NCBI GenBank assembly: GCA_963576725.1
Contig: OY755243.1
Coordinates: forward strand, 76,716,106 to 76,780,105
Direction of reading: 5' to 3'
Source of the DNA: Azorinus chamasolen
Lineage: Eukaryota; Mollusca; Bivalvia; Cardiida; Solecurtidae
Length of the DNA: 64,000 nucleotides
The notes beneath the pieces were generated by a model. The model worked only from the letters and a program-made list of their open reading frames with translations. It was not told where the DNA came from and did no database searches. Below, in pieces: positions 51,870-62,769 of this stretch (position 1 is the stretch's first letter; every line of letters begins with the position of its first letter). A program made the translations under genes and the position numbers.

Positions 51870-53990
51870 ACTCGGTCTGGGGCGTTTATTCATATAATAA
51901 ACAAGGCAGTCCAAAGGACAGCTATATCCCCCACCGCCGCCACCTAAATTAAGACATTGACCTGGGTTTTAACGTGGTTGACATTCAACCTTCCAGTTGT
52001 TAAGAAAATAGGACGCGGAAACAAATATAATGGAAACTGAAGGTAAGAACACGACTTTCAAATGTGACCTTGACCTTGAGCCGACATGACTGCCACATGT
52101 GTTCTGCACATCATCTCAATTCGGTTAATATTTGACTCAAGTTTTATGAAAATTCTTCAAATGGTTTAGAAGATATGGAGCGGACACGAAATGTAATGGA
52201 AATTGAAGATTAAATCACTTGGCCTTCAAATGTGACCTTGACCTTGAGCCGACATGACTGCCACATATGTTCTGCACATTGTCTCAACGTGGTTAACATT
52301 TGAGGCAAGTTTCTTGAAAATCATTCAAGGGGTATAGGAGATAACGAAACTATAATGGAAATTGAAGGTAAGAACACTTGATCTTCAAATGTGACCTTGG
52401 CCTTGAGCCGACATGACTGGCACATGTGTTCTGCACATCGTCTCAATTTAGCTAACATTTAACTAAACTTTTATGAAAATCCTTCAAAGGCTTTAGAAGA
52501 TATGGAGCGGACACGAAAATGTAACGGAAATTAAAGGTTAGAACACTTGACCTTCAAACGTGACCTTGACCTTGAGCCAACATGACTGCTATATGAGTTC
52601 TGCACATCGTCTCAATTCATTTAACATTTGACTCAAGTTTTATGAAAATCCTTCAAAGGGTTTAGAAGATATGGAGCGGACACGAAACTGTAATGGCAAC
52701 TGAAGGTTTAAACACTTGACCTTCAAATGTGACCTTGAACTTGAGCCGACATGACTGCCACATATGTTCTGCACATTGTCTTAATTTGGTCAATATTTGA
52801 CTCAAGCTTTATGAAAATCCTTCAAATGGTTTAGAAGATATGGAGCGGACACGAAATGTAATGGAAATTGAAGATTAAATCACTTGGCCTTCAAATGTGA
52901 CCTTGACCTTGAGCCGACATGATTGCCACATATGTTCTGCACATTGTCTCAACGTGGTTAACATTTGAGGCAAGTTTCTTGAAAATCATTCAAGGGGTAT
53001 AGGAGATAACGAAACTATAATGGAAATTGAAGGTAAGAACACTTGATCTTCAAATGTGACCTTGACCTTGAGCCGACATGACTGGCACATGTGTTCTGCA
53101 CATCGTCTCAATTTAGCTAACATTTAACTAAACTTTTATGAAAATCCTTCAAAGGCTTTAGAAGATATGGAGTGGACACGAAAATGTAACGGAAATTAAA
53201 GGGTAGAACACCTGACCTTCAAACGTGACCTTGACCTTGAGCCAACATGACTGCCGCATGGGTTCTGCACATCGTCTCAATTCATTTAATATTTCATTCA
53301 AGTTTTATGAGATTCCTTCAAAGGGTTTAGAAGATATGAAGCGGACACGAAACTGTAATGGCAACTGAAGATTTAAACACTTGACCTTCAAATGTGACCT
53401 TGAACATGAGCCGACATGACTGCCACATGTGTTCTGCATATCGTCTGAATTTGGTTAACATTTGACTCAAGTTTTATGAAAATCCTTTAAAGGGTTTAGA
53501 AGATATGGAGCGGACACAAAAATGCAATGGAAATTGAAGGTTAAAACCCTTGACCTTCAAATGTGACCTTGACCTTGAGCCGACATATCTGCCACATATG
53601 TTCTGCACATCGTCTCAACTTGGTTAACATTTGAGGCAAGTTTCTTGAAAATCCTTCAAGGGGTATAGGAGATATGGAGCGGACACGAAATTGTTACGGA
53701 CAGACGGACAGACAGACGGACAGACGGACAGACTGACAGACGGACAGACAGACAGACAGACAGACGAAGGCCATTCCTATAACCCCCCTCCGCTATGCGG
53801 TGGGGGATAATAATGACATCATCAGTTACTTGCTGAATGTTATAATGCCTTGGAGAATAAAGGGCATTTTACCGTAGCAGATGCTGTAGAATCATATATA
53901 TATTGTTGCATAAGCAAACAGAGCAATCACTTACCAGACGCCTCATACAGGACCTCTCCGGTTTTAGTCGAATCCGTTTTCAAAGGAATG
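51870..53990 (-). mobile_element. Family I element split by a pearl-like element
   Basis: Left part ends ATTCATATAATAAA at 51901. Right part resumes TAATGACATCATCAG at 53811 and runs through the stem GCAAACAGAGCAATCACTT with decayed core (GACGCCTCATACAGG) to about 53990. Joining the two restores the family I word ATTCATGTAAGAAATAATGA with two mismatches. Confidence 0.65.
51902..53810 (-). mobile_element. Pearl/Helentron-like element with a 168-bp core and higher-order repeat
   Basis: Read on the minus strand: TTATCCCCCACCGCATAGCG at 53810 with a local hairpin, then a CTGT/CCGT microsatellite (53698-53764). About ten core units of roughly 168 bp follow (52020-53690), each with TGACCTTGACCTTGAGCC, CTGCACATCGTCTCAATT and GAAGATATGGAGCGGACACG. 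The 3' part has the inverted word GGTGGGGGATA, a hairpin GTCCTTTGGAC and terminal CTTG. Bivalve pearl elements have this order of parts. No Rep/helicase frame. Confidence 0.82.
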
Positions 53991-54499
53991 GAAAGGTAGA
54001 GGGTCATTTTGACATGTTTGACACATAATTTCTACGCTAAAAAGTAGTTATATTGAAACGTGCAGTGGTACGTATATTTCAATGTACGTCCTCTGTGGTC
54101 GAGTAGTTATGGTCTTCAACTGATTATCACTTAGTCCATGTGAGGAAGCCTTTCAACAGGCTTTCAGTAGATCGGTGGTTATACCGGATGTTCTGTGCAC
54201 AGAACAAAATGCAATTTGTTCCGTGGATCGAACAACCTCTGGGTCTTCCTCCATCTGTAATTATCTGGACGTCATGATATGACGGAACTGCTGTTAAAGC
54301 GACATAAAACCGGATATAAACAAACACACTATCTATTTCAAGAAATAATTATTTCATAGCAGTGATTTATCCTGTATTAGGTCATAGTTTTGAGTCTTCT
54401 CTGTTTGCAAATAAATGAACTCAAAGTGCTGTTATATGGATATAGAGTATAATTCAAACTACAATGGTCTTGAGTATCTTGAAAACTCCTATATAAAAT
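53991..54499. other. No gene; half of a family I-like stem
   Basis: GAGTCTTCTCTGTTTGCAAA near 54390 is the only repeat trace seen. Confidence 0.35.
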
Positions 54500-54700
54500 A
54501 ACGGTGCCGACGAGTGAAACTATATTTTAACCATTTTGGGCATCTTATCAGGATCCAAGCTATTCGATACTCGGTCAACAGTTGCTCAACAATTTGATCG
54601 AATCGGAGTTAGTCAAAATCGCACTATATCCAAATTTGAGAAGACATTATTTTTAAACAGCGGGGTAAGAGTAAGGACATGGCAATGTTGTGAAGGATTG
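54500..54700. repeat. Family III element, right half
   Basis: GGGCATCTTATCAGGATCCA, GCTATTCGATACTCGGTCAA and AATCGGAGTTAGTCAAAATC, ending CAGCGGGGTAAGAGTAAG. Confidence 0.55.
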
Positions 54701-54867
54701 TCGCTAATCTGTGAATGTTTTTGACCGACTTGGAAAGTCCTTCGGGACCCCATCACTCATGTTAAATGACTCGCAACCTTCCCACTCTCCTCGAGATTAA
54801 TACGATTAATCCCCTAAGTACACTTTATAGATCGAATGTATAAAATTGATATTAATTTCCAGACGTC

Positions 54868-55055
54868 CAGATACGATGCGTAAATTTAAACATTTTCAAA
54901 CACAGCTCCTTTATTTCTCCACAAAACCTAAACTGTAACACACTTTAGAATCGTCTCTTCGAGACGATTCTAAAATGTGGTCACAGTATAGGGTTTGGTG
55001 GAGAAATGACGATTTTAGTATTTGAGTATGCACCTTTATCTATAGCTCTGAATTT
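54868..55055. mobile_element. Family IV hairpin element, both flanks intact
   Basis: AGATACGATGCGTAAATTTA and GCACCTTTATCTATAGCTCT flank a long palindrome (about 54911-55009) around GTCTCTTCGAGAC. The outer arms TTATTTCTCCACAAAACC and TTGGTGGAGAAAT pair as well. Confidence 0.75.
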
Positions 55056-55239
55056 CCGATTAAATCAATTGACGGCTTTGAAAATCGGGGAAATTAAGCA
55101 AGGTGGTCGTGCATGAATAAGAACAAAATTAATGTATGTTGTCTTTACATAAGCCACATTAGTGTATGAGCTTATAATGATAAGCACGCATTGCTCTAGA
55201 AAATAGATATTTGTATGCGTATTTCAGTCATAAATGTCA

Positions 55240-55485
55240 CCTACCCCATTACTCAGAAGCCTTATACATTGTATAATAGCGCGGCATTTTGACACAGTTG
55301 CAAACAGAGTAGGAGCTGTTTGATCAGCGTCTGCTTTGTTTTCTTGTGGAATGATATATATATATGATTCTATAGTTTCTGCCATGACCATATTTTCCTG
55401 TGTTCATATGTCATTATTAAAAGCCGGCAAATTATTATACAATAATGCGTGATTTTACATGAATATCCATGGCGTAAAGGGTGTA
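55240..55485 (+). repeat. Family I element, shortened hairpin
   Basis: CCCCATTACTCAGAAGCC, GCAAACAGAGTAGGAGCTG, GATCAGCGTCTGCTTTGTTT and right end ATCCATGGCGTAAAGGGT. Confidence 0.6.
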
Positions 55486-56200
55486 TGTCATGATCATATG
55501 TTTATTTTCTGTTGACAATAAATCACTCTGTATGCCATTAATACAAATAGAATTTGGGCTTGCTGCTTGTACACTTGTTTAGAACACCACTCTACTGCAA
55601 TGACTGGCGATCATGTAGGATGTATACTGTCTTATAACGAGGACAATTAATATATGTCTATTAATCTATCTCTGAATACTGCCATATCCTCTTCCGAGAG
55701 TGTTGCAGGCATGGTAAAGTGCACGTCGGAAGTGTTAATGAACTTAAATGTATGTTCAATGCGTGCATTTCATTATCTGGCATATTTTCTTTCCATTGTA
55801 TTTGCCGTAGAAGATAGAGAACATCGAAAAAAGGGAAATGAGGGTGATAAAAATCATGTAACAGGATACAGTCATTATCAATTTGTTTTCTGCTTCAATT
55901 TTGTTGTTAAACTGCCATTCAGTCGTCCAAATTAAATTAGTGATATCATGATAAATCACAAAAAGAACGAATATTGGGTAAATTAATTGAATTGATCGTC
56001 AACGATAAAAATATGTCATCATGATTAATCAGCATACACTGTTTGTAGCAACAATAATCTGGGCCAGATATTACGGAATTTAATTAGACGGGGCAAGATG
56101 AATACAACTTCTCTGTGTACCAACCACGAAACGATAAATGAAATTGCACCCTGTGAAAAAAACCTTTTTTTTTATTTCAAAGGGATACTGTTATAGTACA
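55486..56200. other. No gene recognised
   Basis: Contains the least repetitive-looking frame of the right half (55654-55935, +, 93 codons, MSINLSLNTAISSSESVAGM). I recognise no domain, and the opposite strand is open over part of it too. Confidence 0.3.
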
Positions 56201-56204
56201 TAGT

Positions 56205-56300
56205 TTAACCATTTTTCTTGACGCCATCTGGCACCTCTACAAATAGAGCAGACGCAGACAAGGGTCTGCTCTCTTTGCTTATGGAAAAATCTGATTTTGC
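56205..56300 (+). repeat. Family I element, shortened hairpin
   Basis: TTTAACCATTTTTCTTGACG, CAAATAGAGCAGACGCAGAC, AAGGGTCTGCTCTCTTTGC. The core is deleted. Confidence 0.5.
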
Positions 56301-56339
56301 AAAAACGTTAATATTTCATAATTCATTTAACGCACCTCC

Positions 56340-56770
56340 GCTGCCTCATCACCAAGTCTGATTTTAAGCAACATGTCAGCATCGGCTTCGCTGGCTCGGC
56401 CATTTCCGCAGAATGCAAGATGACAGGATCCTCAGGGATCTCTTGTACAGAGAAATTTCCAGTGTCAGAAGAACCCGAGGTCGCCCCAGCCTCGTGTCAA
56501 GGACATTTACAAAAAGGAAAAATGACGACAATTGATACGGGCCGACGTCGAGGCAGGAGTTGACACTTAACCTACGAAGAGGAAAAACTATGCCTGGCCT
56601 CGGAAGAACGCAAAGCCAGACGCAAAAACAGCAAACGGGTCCTGCCTGAAAATTCCCATTTTAATTGCAGCCATTGTGGAAGGGACTGTCACTTACGTAT
56701 CGGACTGCATCCCAAGACCAATTCAAGGCACAGATCCATGGTCAGCTGTGATCGAAGGATGCCATTAATT
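56340..56770 (+). pseudogene. Decayed LINE reverse transcriptase C-terminus with zinc-finger tail
   Basis: Frame at about 56374 reads CQHRLRWLGHFRRMQDDRIL, continuing RDLLYREISSVRRTRGRPSL. This RWLGH...RM...D.RI...LY pattern is the familiar C-terminal part of many LINE ORF2 proteins. A frameshift then gives VKDIYKKEK, matching the usual following KD(V/I) segment. Further on, NCSHCGRDCHLRIGLHPK resembles the Cys-His tail found after it in such elements. In-frame stops and shifts show it is dead. It is more GC-rich than its surroundings. The family (CR1, RTE or other) cannot be fixed from this piece. Confidence 0.8.
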
Positions 56771-56867
56771 GATTGAGTGCCCGATTTTCCCACTATATTT
56801 TTCGAATCTCCTATTTTCTAGTGTTCGTATCCAGTTTAGATCTTTACCTCTATATGCAGCAATACTC

Positions 56868-57056
56868 CTCTAATTCGGCATTTTGATAAAGAACAAATTT
56901 AGGCAGGTTATTGTTTAATGCCGGGTAAAAGTCCTATATAGAAAGCTCCCAAAGGAGGTTTCTACATGACTTTCAAACTGCATTAACTGTCACCTACTTG
57001 AAAGACACGTTTTGATACTAATTTTAACTTCTGATTTGGAAGGGTTTTACTGTACT
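56868..57056 (+). mobile_element. Family V pogo-like MITE, degenerate
   Basis: AATACTCCTCTAATTCGGCA, TTAGGCAGGTTATTGTTTAA, core AGAAAGCTCCCAAAGGAGGT and right end GGAAGGGTTTTACTGTA. Confidence 0.65.
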
Positions 57057-57248
57057 AAGTTGCCTAAACTGTGTTGGTCGGTATTTATTTGCGGTCATTA
57101 AGAAAATATTTGTTCAGCTCCCAGATTGCACCTATGATTGATATGCATATTAAGATGATTTTTATCCACGATCTAAAATAATAGTTTACTTAAGAAATCT
57201 AACTGTAATGCCAAAACAGTGTAAAACATGTTTCAAAGATAATAGAAA

Positions 57249-57366
57249 TTGATGATGATTGATTGTATGATGTTTTTGTTGATAACGATGATGTTGATGA
57301 TGATGATGACTGATGATAATGATGTTGATGATGATGATAATGATTATGATAAGCAATTGTTGTTAT

Positions 57367-57400
<34 letters not shown>

Positions 57401-57465
57401 AATAGTGATGATGATTAGCAGTTGTTGTTATTATTGATGATGATGCTGATGATGATGGTAATCAT
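57249..57465 (+). repeat. GAT microsatellite, compound
   Basis: Long imperfect run of GAT with GTT and AAT interruptions. It gives a Met/Asp-rich frame of 62 codons that is not a gene. Confidence 0.95.
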
Positions 57466-57469
57466 AGTG

Positions 57470-58009
57470 CTTATAATGAGATGTGACCTGTTAGATGCGG
57501 TCTTATATTAACTCATTTGATGTAAAGATAAATGAGATAAAAAAAAATCTACAATTTGACAAAAATGTATCAGAGGATTGACGCTGTTGATCTTATCAGC
57601 GTCCAGTTTCTACTTTCTAGGATAGCAATTTTAGACATTTACATCCTCTATAATAACATAACCCTGCCACACGAATTGGACTGTCTGTATTGATTGTCTT
57701 TGGACGCCTGATCTTATCTCGTTACGCTTTAGACCATCGACATAAACACCAGCAGCGCGAAGAAACATACTTACATATTGTCCGTAGATATTTAAGGTTG
57801 TCAAGAACATCGTATACAATCATCAGAGGCAAACAACAATTCGTTTTCTTTGAAAAATAATATTATAAGGGATACATTACATACAACTGAAGATAAAAAA
57901 TGTCTGTTAAATAACCTTATAACATATGCATAATATATAATAATTGTCCGCCCATACCAGATCTGAATATAGTAAACCAGACTTAACATTTGTATCAATA
58001 TTGGTCACG
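57470..58009. other. No gene or clear repeat seen
   Basis: AT-rich sequence. Confidence 0.35.
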
Positions 58010-58095
58010 GGACACGAGTCAATAATGTCCTTTGCAAACGGGATAGACCCAGGAACCCTCTCATCAAGGTCTGCACTGTTTGTCAAGTTACACAT
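58010..58095. repeat. Family I-related stem remnant
   Basis: TTTGCAAACGGGATAGACCC, AGGAACCCTCTCATC and GTCTGCACTGTTTGTC. Confidence 0.5.
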
Positions 58096-58229
58096 TTCTT
58101 TAGAAAAATAGAAAAATCCCGAAATATTCACAATAAGCTTGACCTGTTTGAATTTTGGAAAGTCCATTTGAAATTCAGCATTGTTAGGGTTAACAATATA
58201 AAATAAGTTATTTTATTGCCATGGCAAAC

Positions 58230-58402
58230 AGGGTCCATGCTTATACAAATTTTAGTTGAGTCTGAGTTCGTTCTCAAGTTTTTGATTGGTCAGATTTTGA
58301 GCCTTTGGCTCAAATCTGACCAACCAAAAGCTTGAGAACTCAAATCTGACCAATCAAAAGCTTGAGAACGAACTCAGACTCAACTAAAAAGTTTTATAAG
58401 CA
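58230..58402. repeat. Family VIII long inverted repeat
   Basis: About 170 bp folding back on itself. GGTCCATGCTTATA and TATAAGCATGGACC are the outer ends; GTTGAGTCTGAGTTCGTTCT and its complement follow; the centre TTTGAGCCTTTGGCTCAAA is palindromic. The right arm carries a duplicated CAAATCTGACCAA(C/T)CAAAAG segment, so arms are unequal. Best-preserved member of the family. Confidence 0.85.
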
Positions 58403-58429
58403 TGGACCCAGATCATATAAGCAAACAGA

Positions 58430-58632
58430 TGATACCTGGTCAGACAACTCCCACAGAAGTTTTATAAGGTAAAAAATAAAGAAAATATTTTGCTTTGACA
58501 AAACCCGTATAATCAGATCTGTATCATTTCAGAAGCAAACAGAGCAGACCCTGATCAGACGGCTCCTATAGGATCTACTCTGTTTGCAAATATGTGAAAA
58601 TGTGTTTATATATGAAGGAAAGGGTTACCTGT
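58430..58632 (-). repeat. Family I hairpin element
   Basis: GCAAACAGAGCAGACCCTGA, GACGGCTCCTATAGGATCTA, CTCTGTTTGCAAATATGTGA and the right end GAAGGAAAGGGTTAC. The right arm has lost GCCGTCTGATC. Confidence 0.7.
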
Positions 58633-58824
58633 AATAAATACCGTTTGCGACAGTCTATAACAGTCGACACGTTTCCTCAATAATAGATTTACGTATAACG
58701 TCATTTATAGTTGTCTTGAATTTGAAAATAATTCAAGAACATATTTGTAACACCCCACTAGTATTCATGTTATTTGAAAGGAATCCGCAAATGCACAATG
58801 CAGACTGCATCACAAACTTAAATG

Positions 58825-59106
58825 TACAGTTAAACTCGAACTCTGGAATAACTCGAAGTAAATGTTAGGTCCTTCCAAAAATCTTCAATATAGAATTCTT
58901 CTAAAGTACATCACTACGCATATCTAAAACACATGTGACAGCTTAATGCAGGTCGAAAAACAGGAACTTTCAGCATTACTTTCGACCTGCATTAAGTTGT
59001 GAACTTAAGAAAGTGTTCAGATTGAAAATTAGATGACTCGAACCTCTGTTATCTCGAAGTAATTTGCATTGTCCCTTGAAGTTCGATATATCGAAGTTCA
59101 ACTGTA
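58825..59106 (+). mobile_element. Family V-related TA element with CAGTTAAACTCGA ends
   Basis: TA-CAGTTAAACTCGAACTC on the left and TCGAAGTTCAACTG-TA on the right. Inner hairpin AGCTTAATGCAGGTCGAAA with TTTCGACCTGCATTAAG, core GGAACTTTC. The termini differ from the other family V copies, but the inner arms are the same. Confidence 0.75.
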
Positions 59107-59215
59107 GCTTTTTTCCGTGGCGACCTTTGCAAACAGTGTGAGTACAGATAAGACACAGAACAATTCGGTGTCTTACTAGTATCAAGATCAGCTATGTGTG
59201 ACATCTGCTTATGTC
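59107..59215. repeat. Family III remnant
   Basis: TTTGCAAACAGTGTGAGTAC, AGATAAGACACAGAAC and TTCGGTGTCTTACTAGTATC. Confidence 0.45.
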
Positions 59216-59289
59216 TTTGAGAAGAAAGAGAAGTAAGACGGCTTCGAAATCTGAACTAGACGACATATCCTATCGTTGAATATTGCTTA

Positions 59290-60733
59290 TTATGTCTCCC
59301 CCTATATTTATATGGGGGAGACATATTGTTTACGTCAGAGTTGTCTGTCTGTCTGTCTGTCTGTCCGTATGTCCGTCTGTCTGTCCGTCCGTCTGTCCGT
59401 CACACTTTTTGTCCGGACGATAACTTCAATATGCCTGATGCCAGTTGATTGAAACTTCATATATGGAAAGAGCATAATGAGAGGAAGTGTCATGCACAAG
59501 GTCCATAACTCTGGCTTCACTAATATAGGAGTTATTGCCCCTTGTAAAAAAATTCACACTTTTTTGTCCGGACGATAACTCCTATGCCATTGGATTGAAA
59601 TTTCATATATGGAAAGAGCATAATGATAGGAAGTGTCATGCACAAAGTCTATAACTCTGGCTTCACTAATATAGGAGTTATTGCCCCTTGTAAAAAAAAA
59701 TTCACACTTTTTTGTCCGGACGATAACTCCTATATGGATCATGCCCTTGGATTGAAACTTCATATATGGAAAGATCATGATGAGAGGAAGTGTCATGCAC
59801 AATGTCCATAACTCTGACTTCACTAATATAGGAGTTATTGCCCCTTGTAAAAAATTCACACTTTTTGTCCGGACGATAACTCCTATATGGCTCATGCCAT
59901 AGGATTGAAACCTCATTTATGGAAAGAGCATAATGAGAGGAAGTGTCATACACAAGGTCCATAACTCTGGCTTCACTGATAAAGGAGTTATTGCCCCTTG
60001 TAAAAAAATCATTTTTTTTTGTCCGGACGATAACTCCTATCATGTCATTGGATTGAAACTTCATATATGGAAAGATCATGACGAGAGGAAGTGTCATTCA
60101 CAAGGTCCATAACTCTGGCTTCACTGATATTGGAGTTATTGTCCTTTGTAGAAAAATCACAATTTTTTTTGTCAGGACGATAACTCCTATATGGCACATG
60201 CCATTGGAGTGAAACTTCATACATGGAAAGATCATAATAAGAGAAAGTGTCATGCATAAGATCCTTAACTTGGGCTTCAATAAATTTAGAATTATTGCCC
60301 CTTGTACATTTGTTTAACGCTTTCATGTCCGGACGATAACTCCTACATGGCTCTTGCCATCGTATTGAAACTTCATACATGGAGAGAGCATGATGAGAGA
60401 AAGTGTCATGAACAAGGGCCATAACTCTTGCTTCAATACTTTTGGAGTTATTGCCCTTTGTTACATTTTTGGCCGATCAATAACTCCTGTTCAACTGATG
60501 CTATTGGAATGACATTTTATTTATGGAAAGGGCATGATGAAAGTAATTGTCATCCACAAGGGCCATAACTCAGGTATCAATATTTTTGGAGTTTTTAGCT
60601 GTTATCACTTTGTTTGGAAAGTGCATAATGAGGGGAAGTATCATTCATCAGGTCCATAACATTTTAGTGATTTCCCTTTACATATTGTTTTTATTAGAGG
60701 GGAGACATCCGTTTTTGTGACAAAAACCTCTAG
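59290..60733 (+). mobile_element. Helentron/pearl-like element with about eight 153-bp units
   Basis: TTATGTCTCCCCCTATATTT with a hairpin to GGGGGAGACATA, then a CTGT/CCGT microsatellite (59340-59401). The units are anchored by TTTGTCCGGACGATAACTCC at about 59410, 59566, 59715, 59868, 60020, 60172 and 60328, plus more degenerate ones. Each contains AGGAAGTGTCATGCACAAGG and GGCTTCACTAATATAGGAGT. At the right, GGGGAGACAT is inverted relative to the left end, followed by hairpin TTTTTGTGACAAAAA and CTAG. Minus-strand frames of up to 131 codons translate the repeat. Confidence 0.85.
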
Positions 60734-60761
60734 TTGTGTATTGCTTATTGCGTGTAAAAGA

Positions 60762-60985
60762 TTAACCCTTTACCTAATGAATATTCATGTCAGAAATGAA
60801 ATTATGAATCTTAATTAGAAGATTTTATAACATTGCACATGAACAAGGAAACGAAGGTTTTGGCCATGACAGAAACTGTAGAATAATATCTATATCATTC
60901 CATAAACAGACAAATAGGAGCTGTCTGATGTGAGCCTACTCTATTTGCAAATGTGTGAAAATGCGTTTATATGTGCAATATATCA
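60762..60985 (-). repeat. Family I element, hairpin partly deleted
   Basis: TTAACCCTTTACCTAATGAA, ATTCATGTCAGAAATGAAAT, then AATAGGAGCTGTCTGATG and CTACTCTATTTGCAAATG. The left stem arm is lost. Confidence 0.65.
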
Positions 60986-61112
60986 GAAAAAAGGAACAAT
61001 GAAGCATTGTCTGTCTCAATACCTTCGGCAATTTAATTTGCCTTTAAATCCTGGGCTGAAATGTCACATAAGTGCATCAGTACTTACACGAAATGTACAT
61101 GTAGGCACAGTT

Positions 61113-61345
61113 AAACCTGTTTTAACCATTTCCCTGTTCCATGTTCTATATACCTATTTCAATATTTACTGAATATTCATGGATAAAATAGTTTTAATGT
61201 AATAGTAAAGGTGTAACCTTACAGCCATTTTAGAAAGTAAAGAAACAGAACTATCAAATTCAAATAGCAAACAGAGCAGACACAGGGTCTACTCTGTTTG
61301 CAAATGCGTAAAAAGGCCTTTATATTAGGGAATTATTAAGCAACA
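61113..61345 (-). mobile_element. Family I MITE, core deleted
   Basis: TTTTAACCATTTCCCTGTTC, TGAATATTCATGGATAAAAT, and stem GCAAACAGAGCAGACACAGG joined directly to GTCTACTCTGTTTGC; right end TTATATTAGGGAATTATTAA. Confidence 0.7.
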
Positions 61346-61354
61346 ACTTATTGA

Positions 61355-61605
61355 TTAACCTTTTCCCTCATATAAACGTGTTTTCACGCATTTGCAAACA
61401 GAGTAGACCCAGATCAGACGGCTCCTACAAGAGCCGTCTGATCAGGGCCTCTTCTGTTTGCTAATGGAATTTGAAAAATCTGTTTCTTTACTTTCTAAGA
61501 TGGCTACAATGTTCCACTTTCCATAGTTCGTCATAACTATTTTGTCCATGAATATTCAATAGGTATTGAAATTTGGGATAAACATAGAACAGGGAAAGGG
61601 GTTAA
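61355..61605 (+). mobile_element. Family I hairpin MITE, complete, TTAA-flanked
   Basis: 251 bp: TTAACCTTTTCCCTCATATA to AACAGGGAAAGGGGTTAA. Hairpin core GGCTCCTACAAGAGCC. Very close to 15650-15899 along its whole length, so the two are the same subfamily. Confidence 0.87.
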
Positions 61606-61609
61606 ACCT

Positions 61610-61773
61610 AGGGATCTTAATAAGCAGGTGATTGCTTGATGCAGTGCGAAAGTAATGCAGAAAGCTCCAATGGGACCTTTCTGTATTACCTTTATCCTCC
61701 ATTAAGCTACCACATGTTTTATTACCCCAGTATAATGCCACTTTATAATGGTCGGTTAAGACAGGTTTTACTG
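61610..61773 (+). mobile_element. Family V pogo-like MITE, left end eroded
   Basis: AGCAGGTGATTGCTTGATGC, GCAGAAAGCTCCAATGGGAC, ATTAAGCTACCACATG and right end GACAGGTTTTACTGTA. Confidence 0.65.
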
Positions 61774-61929
61774 TAAATGAAGCCAGGGTTGTTTCGTCAC
61801 TCAATTTTCACCATATAATGGACTTCATTATAAAAGTTGATGCGGGGTTAATTTACGGCACAATAAAAGCACTTATATGTTTGATTGTGCCATTAACTTA
61901 TGTGTCATTTGCGACCTTGAACGGCGCTC

Positions 61930-62130
61930 TACACTTATCCATTTATCCGCAACCTGATTCGCATTTGCAAACAGCTTGGATCCTGATGAGACGCCGAGTT
62001 ACTCGGCGTCTCATCAGGGTCCAAGCTGTTTGACGCTAGTTGAATAGTCTCAAAAGCTTGACCGATTCGAAAGTAGTCAAAATTGAACCAGATCAAACAT
62101 TGAGGAGGCATGACCGGTTGACAGAGGGTT
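61930..62130. mobile_element. Family III hairpin element, palindrome intact
   Basis: Palindrome at about 61968-62032: AAACAGCTTGGATCCTGATG and complement around GCCGAGTTACTCGGC, with one mismatch visible. Right flank GATTCGAAAGTAGTCAAAAT is the family consensus. TTAA ends are not intact. Confidence 0.75.
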
Positions 62131-62193
62131 GGGGGTTGATTACCATTTATTCCAATCAGGAAACTATTTGCGTTAAAGTACACACAGTGGCAG

Positions 62194-62402
62194 TACAGTA
62201 AACCCGCTCTAAGCCAGGCGCTCAATTTGGTATAAATATCAGTCTTGTAGACAGGTGACAGCTTAATGCAGGGTGAAAGTCAATGCAGAAAGCTCCTCTA
62301 GGAGCTTTCCGCATGACTTTCACCCTGCATTAAGCAGCCACCTGCCTAAAAATGTCTAAATTCTACTTTACTAGAAATCTTGTTTAGAGGGGTTTTACAG
62401 TA
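62194..62402 (+). mobile_element. Family V pogo-like MITE, complete, TA-flanked
   Basis: TA-CAGTAAACCCGCTCTAAGC and GTTTAGAGGGGTTTTACAG-TA, 209 bp, the same length as 20575-20783. The inner hairpin (about 62251-62343) is almost perfect, with core AAAGCTCCTCTAGGAGCTTT. Confidence 0.85.
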
Positions 62403-62769
62403 TAATGTTATCCAGTTTGATTCCAGAAGAAGTGCTGTGTGACGTTAGAATGAAATAGGGTTTTATACTATTACATTTTCAAAGAGATAAAGAAATGGGA
62501 CTTTGGGAACAGATTGAGAATTGATTGTGTACGATAATTCGTTACAGAAATCATATGTATTATCAGGTGTAATGGTTTACCTTCTATGTGTTGGAATTTA
62601 TAAAATAATTACTGTAAATCGCATTGATGTAAATAACGAATTAAAACACAAAAAATCTTTGTTCAAAAGTAAAGCAATTTCTTTTAGTAGGCATTTTAGA
62701 AATACTGTGTATATACTTAACTAAATTTATAAACCGCTACTAGGCATTCATGCATATTATCTGTTTCAT
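62403..62769. other. No gene or clear repeat seen
   Basis: AT-rich sequence. Confidence 0.35.

Noticed and set aside
52020..53690. Regular direct repeats that might suggest a CRISPR array
   Set aside because: Units are contiguous at about 168 bp with no unique spacers, in an evidently eukaryotic sequence.
57249..57437. Met/Asp-rich frame of 62 codons
   Set aside because: Translation of a GAT microsatellite.
59335..60422. Overlapping minus-strand frames of up to 131 codons with internal repeats (SYRPDKK-like motifs)
   Set aside because: They follow the 153-bp tandem units of the Helentron-like element; the frame changes with unit length and there is no independent coding signal.
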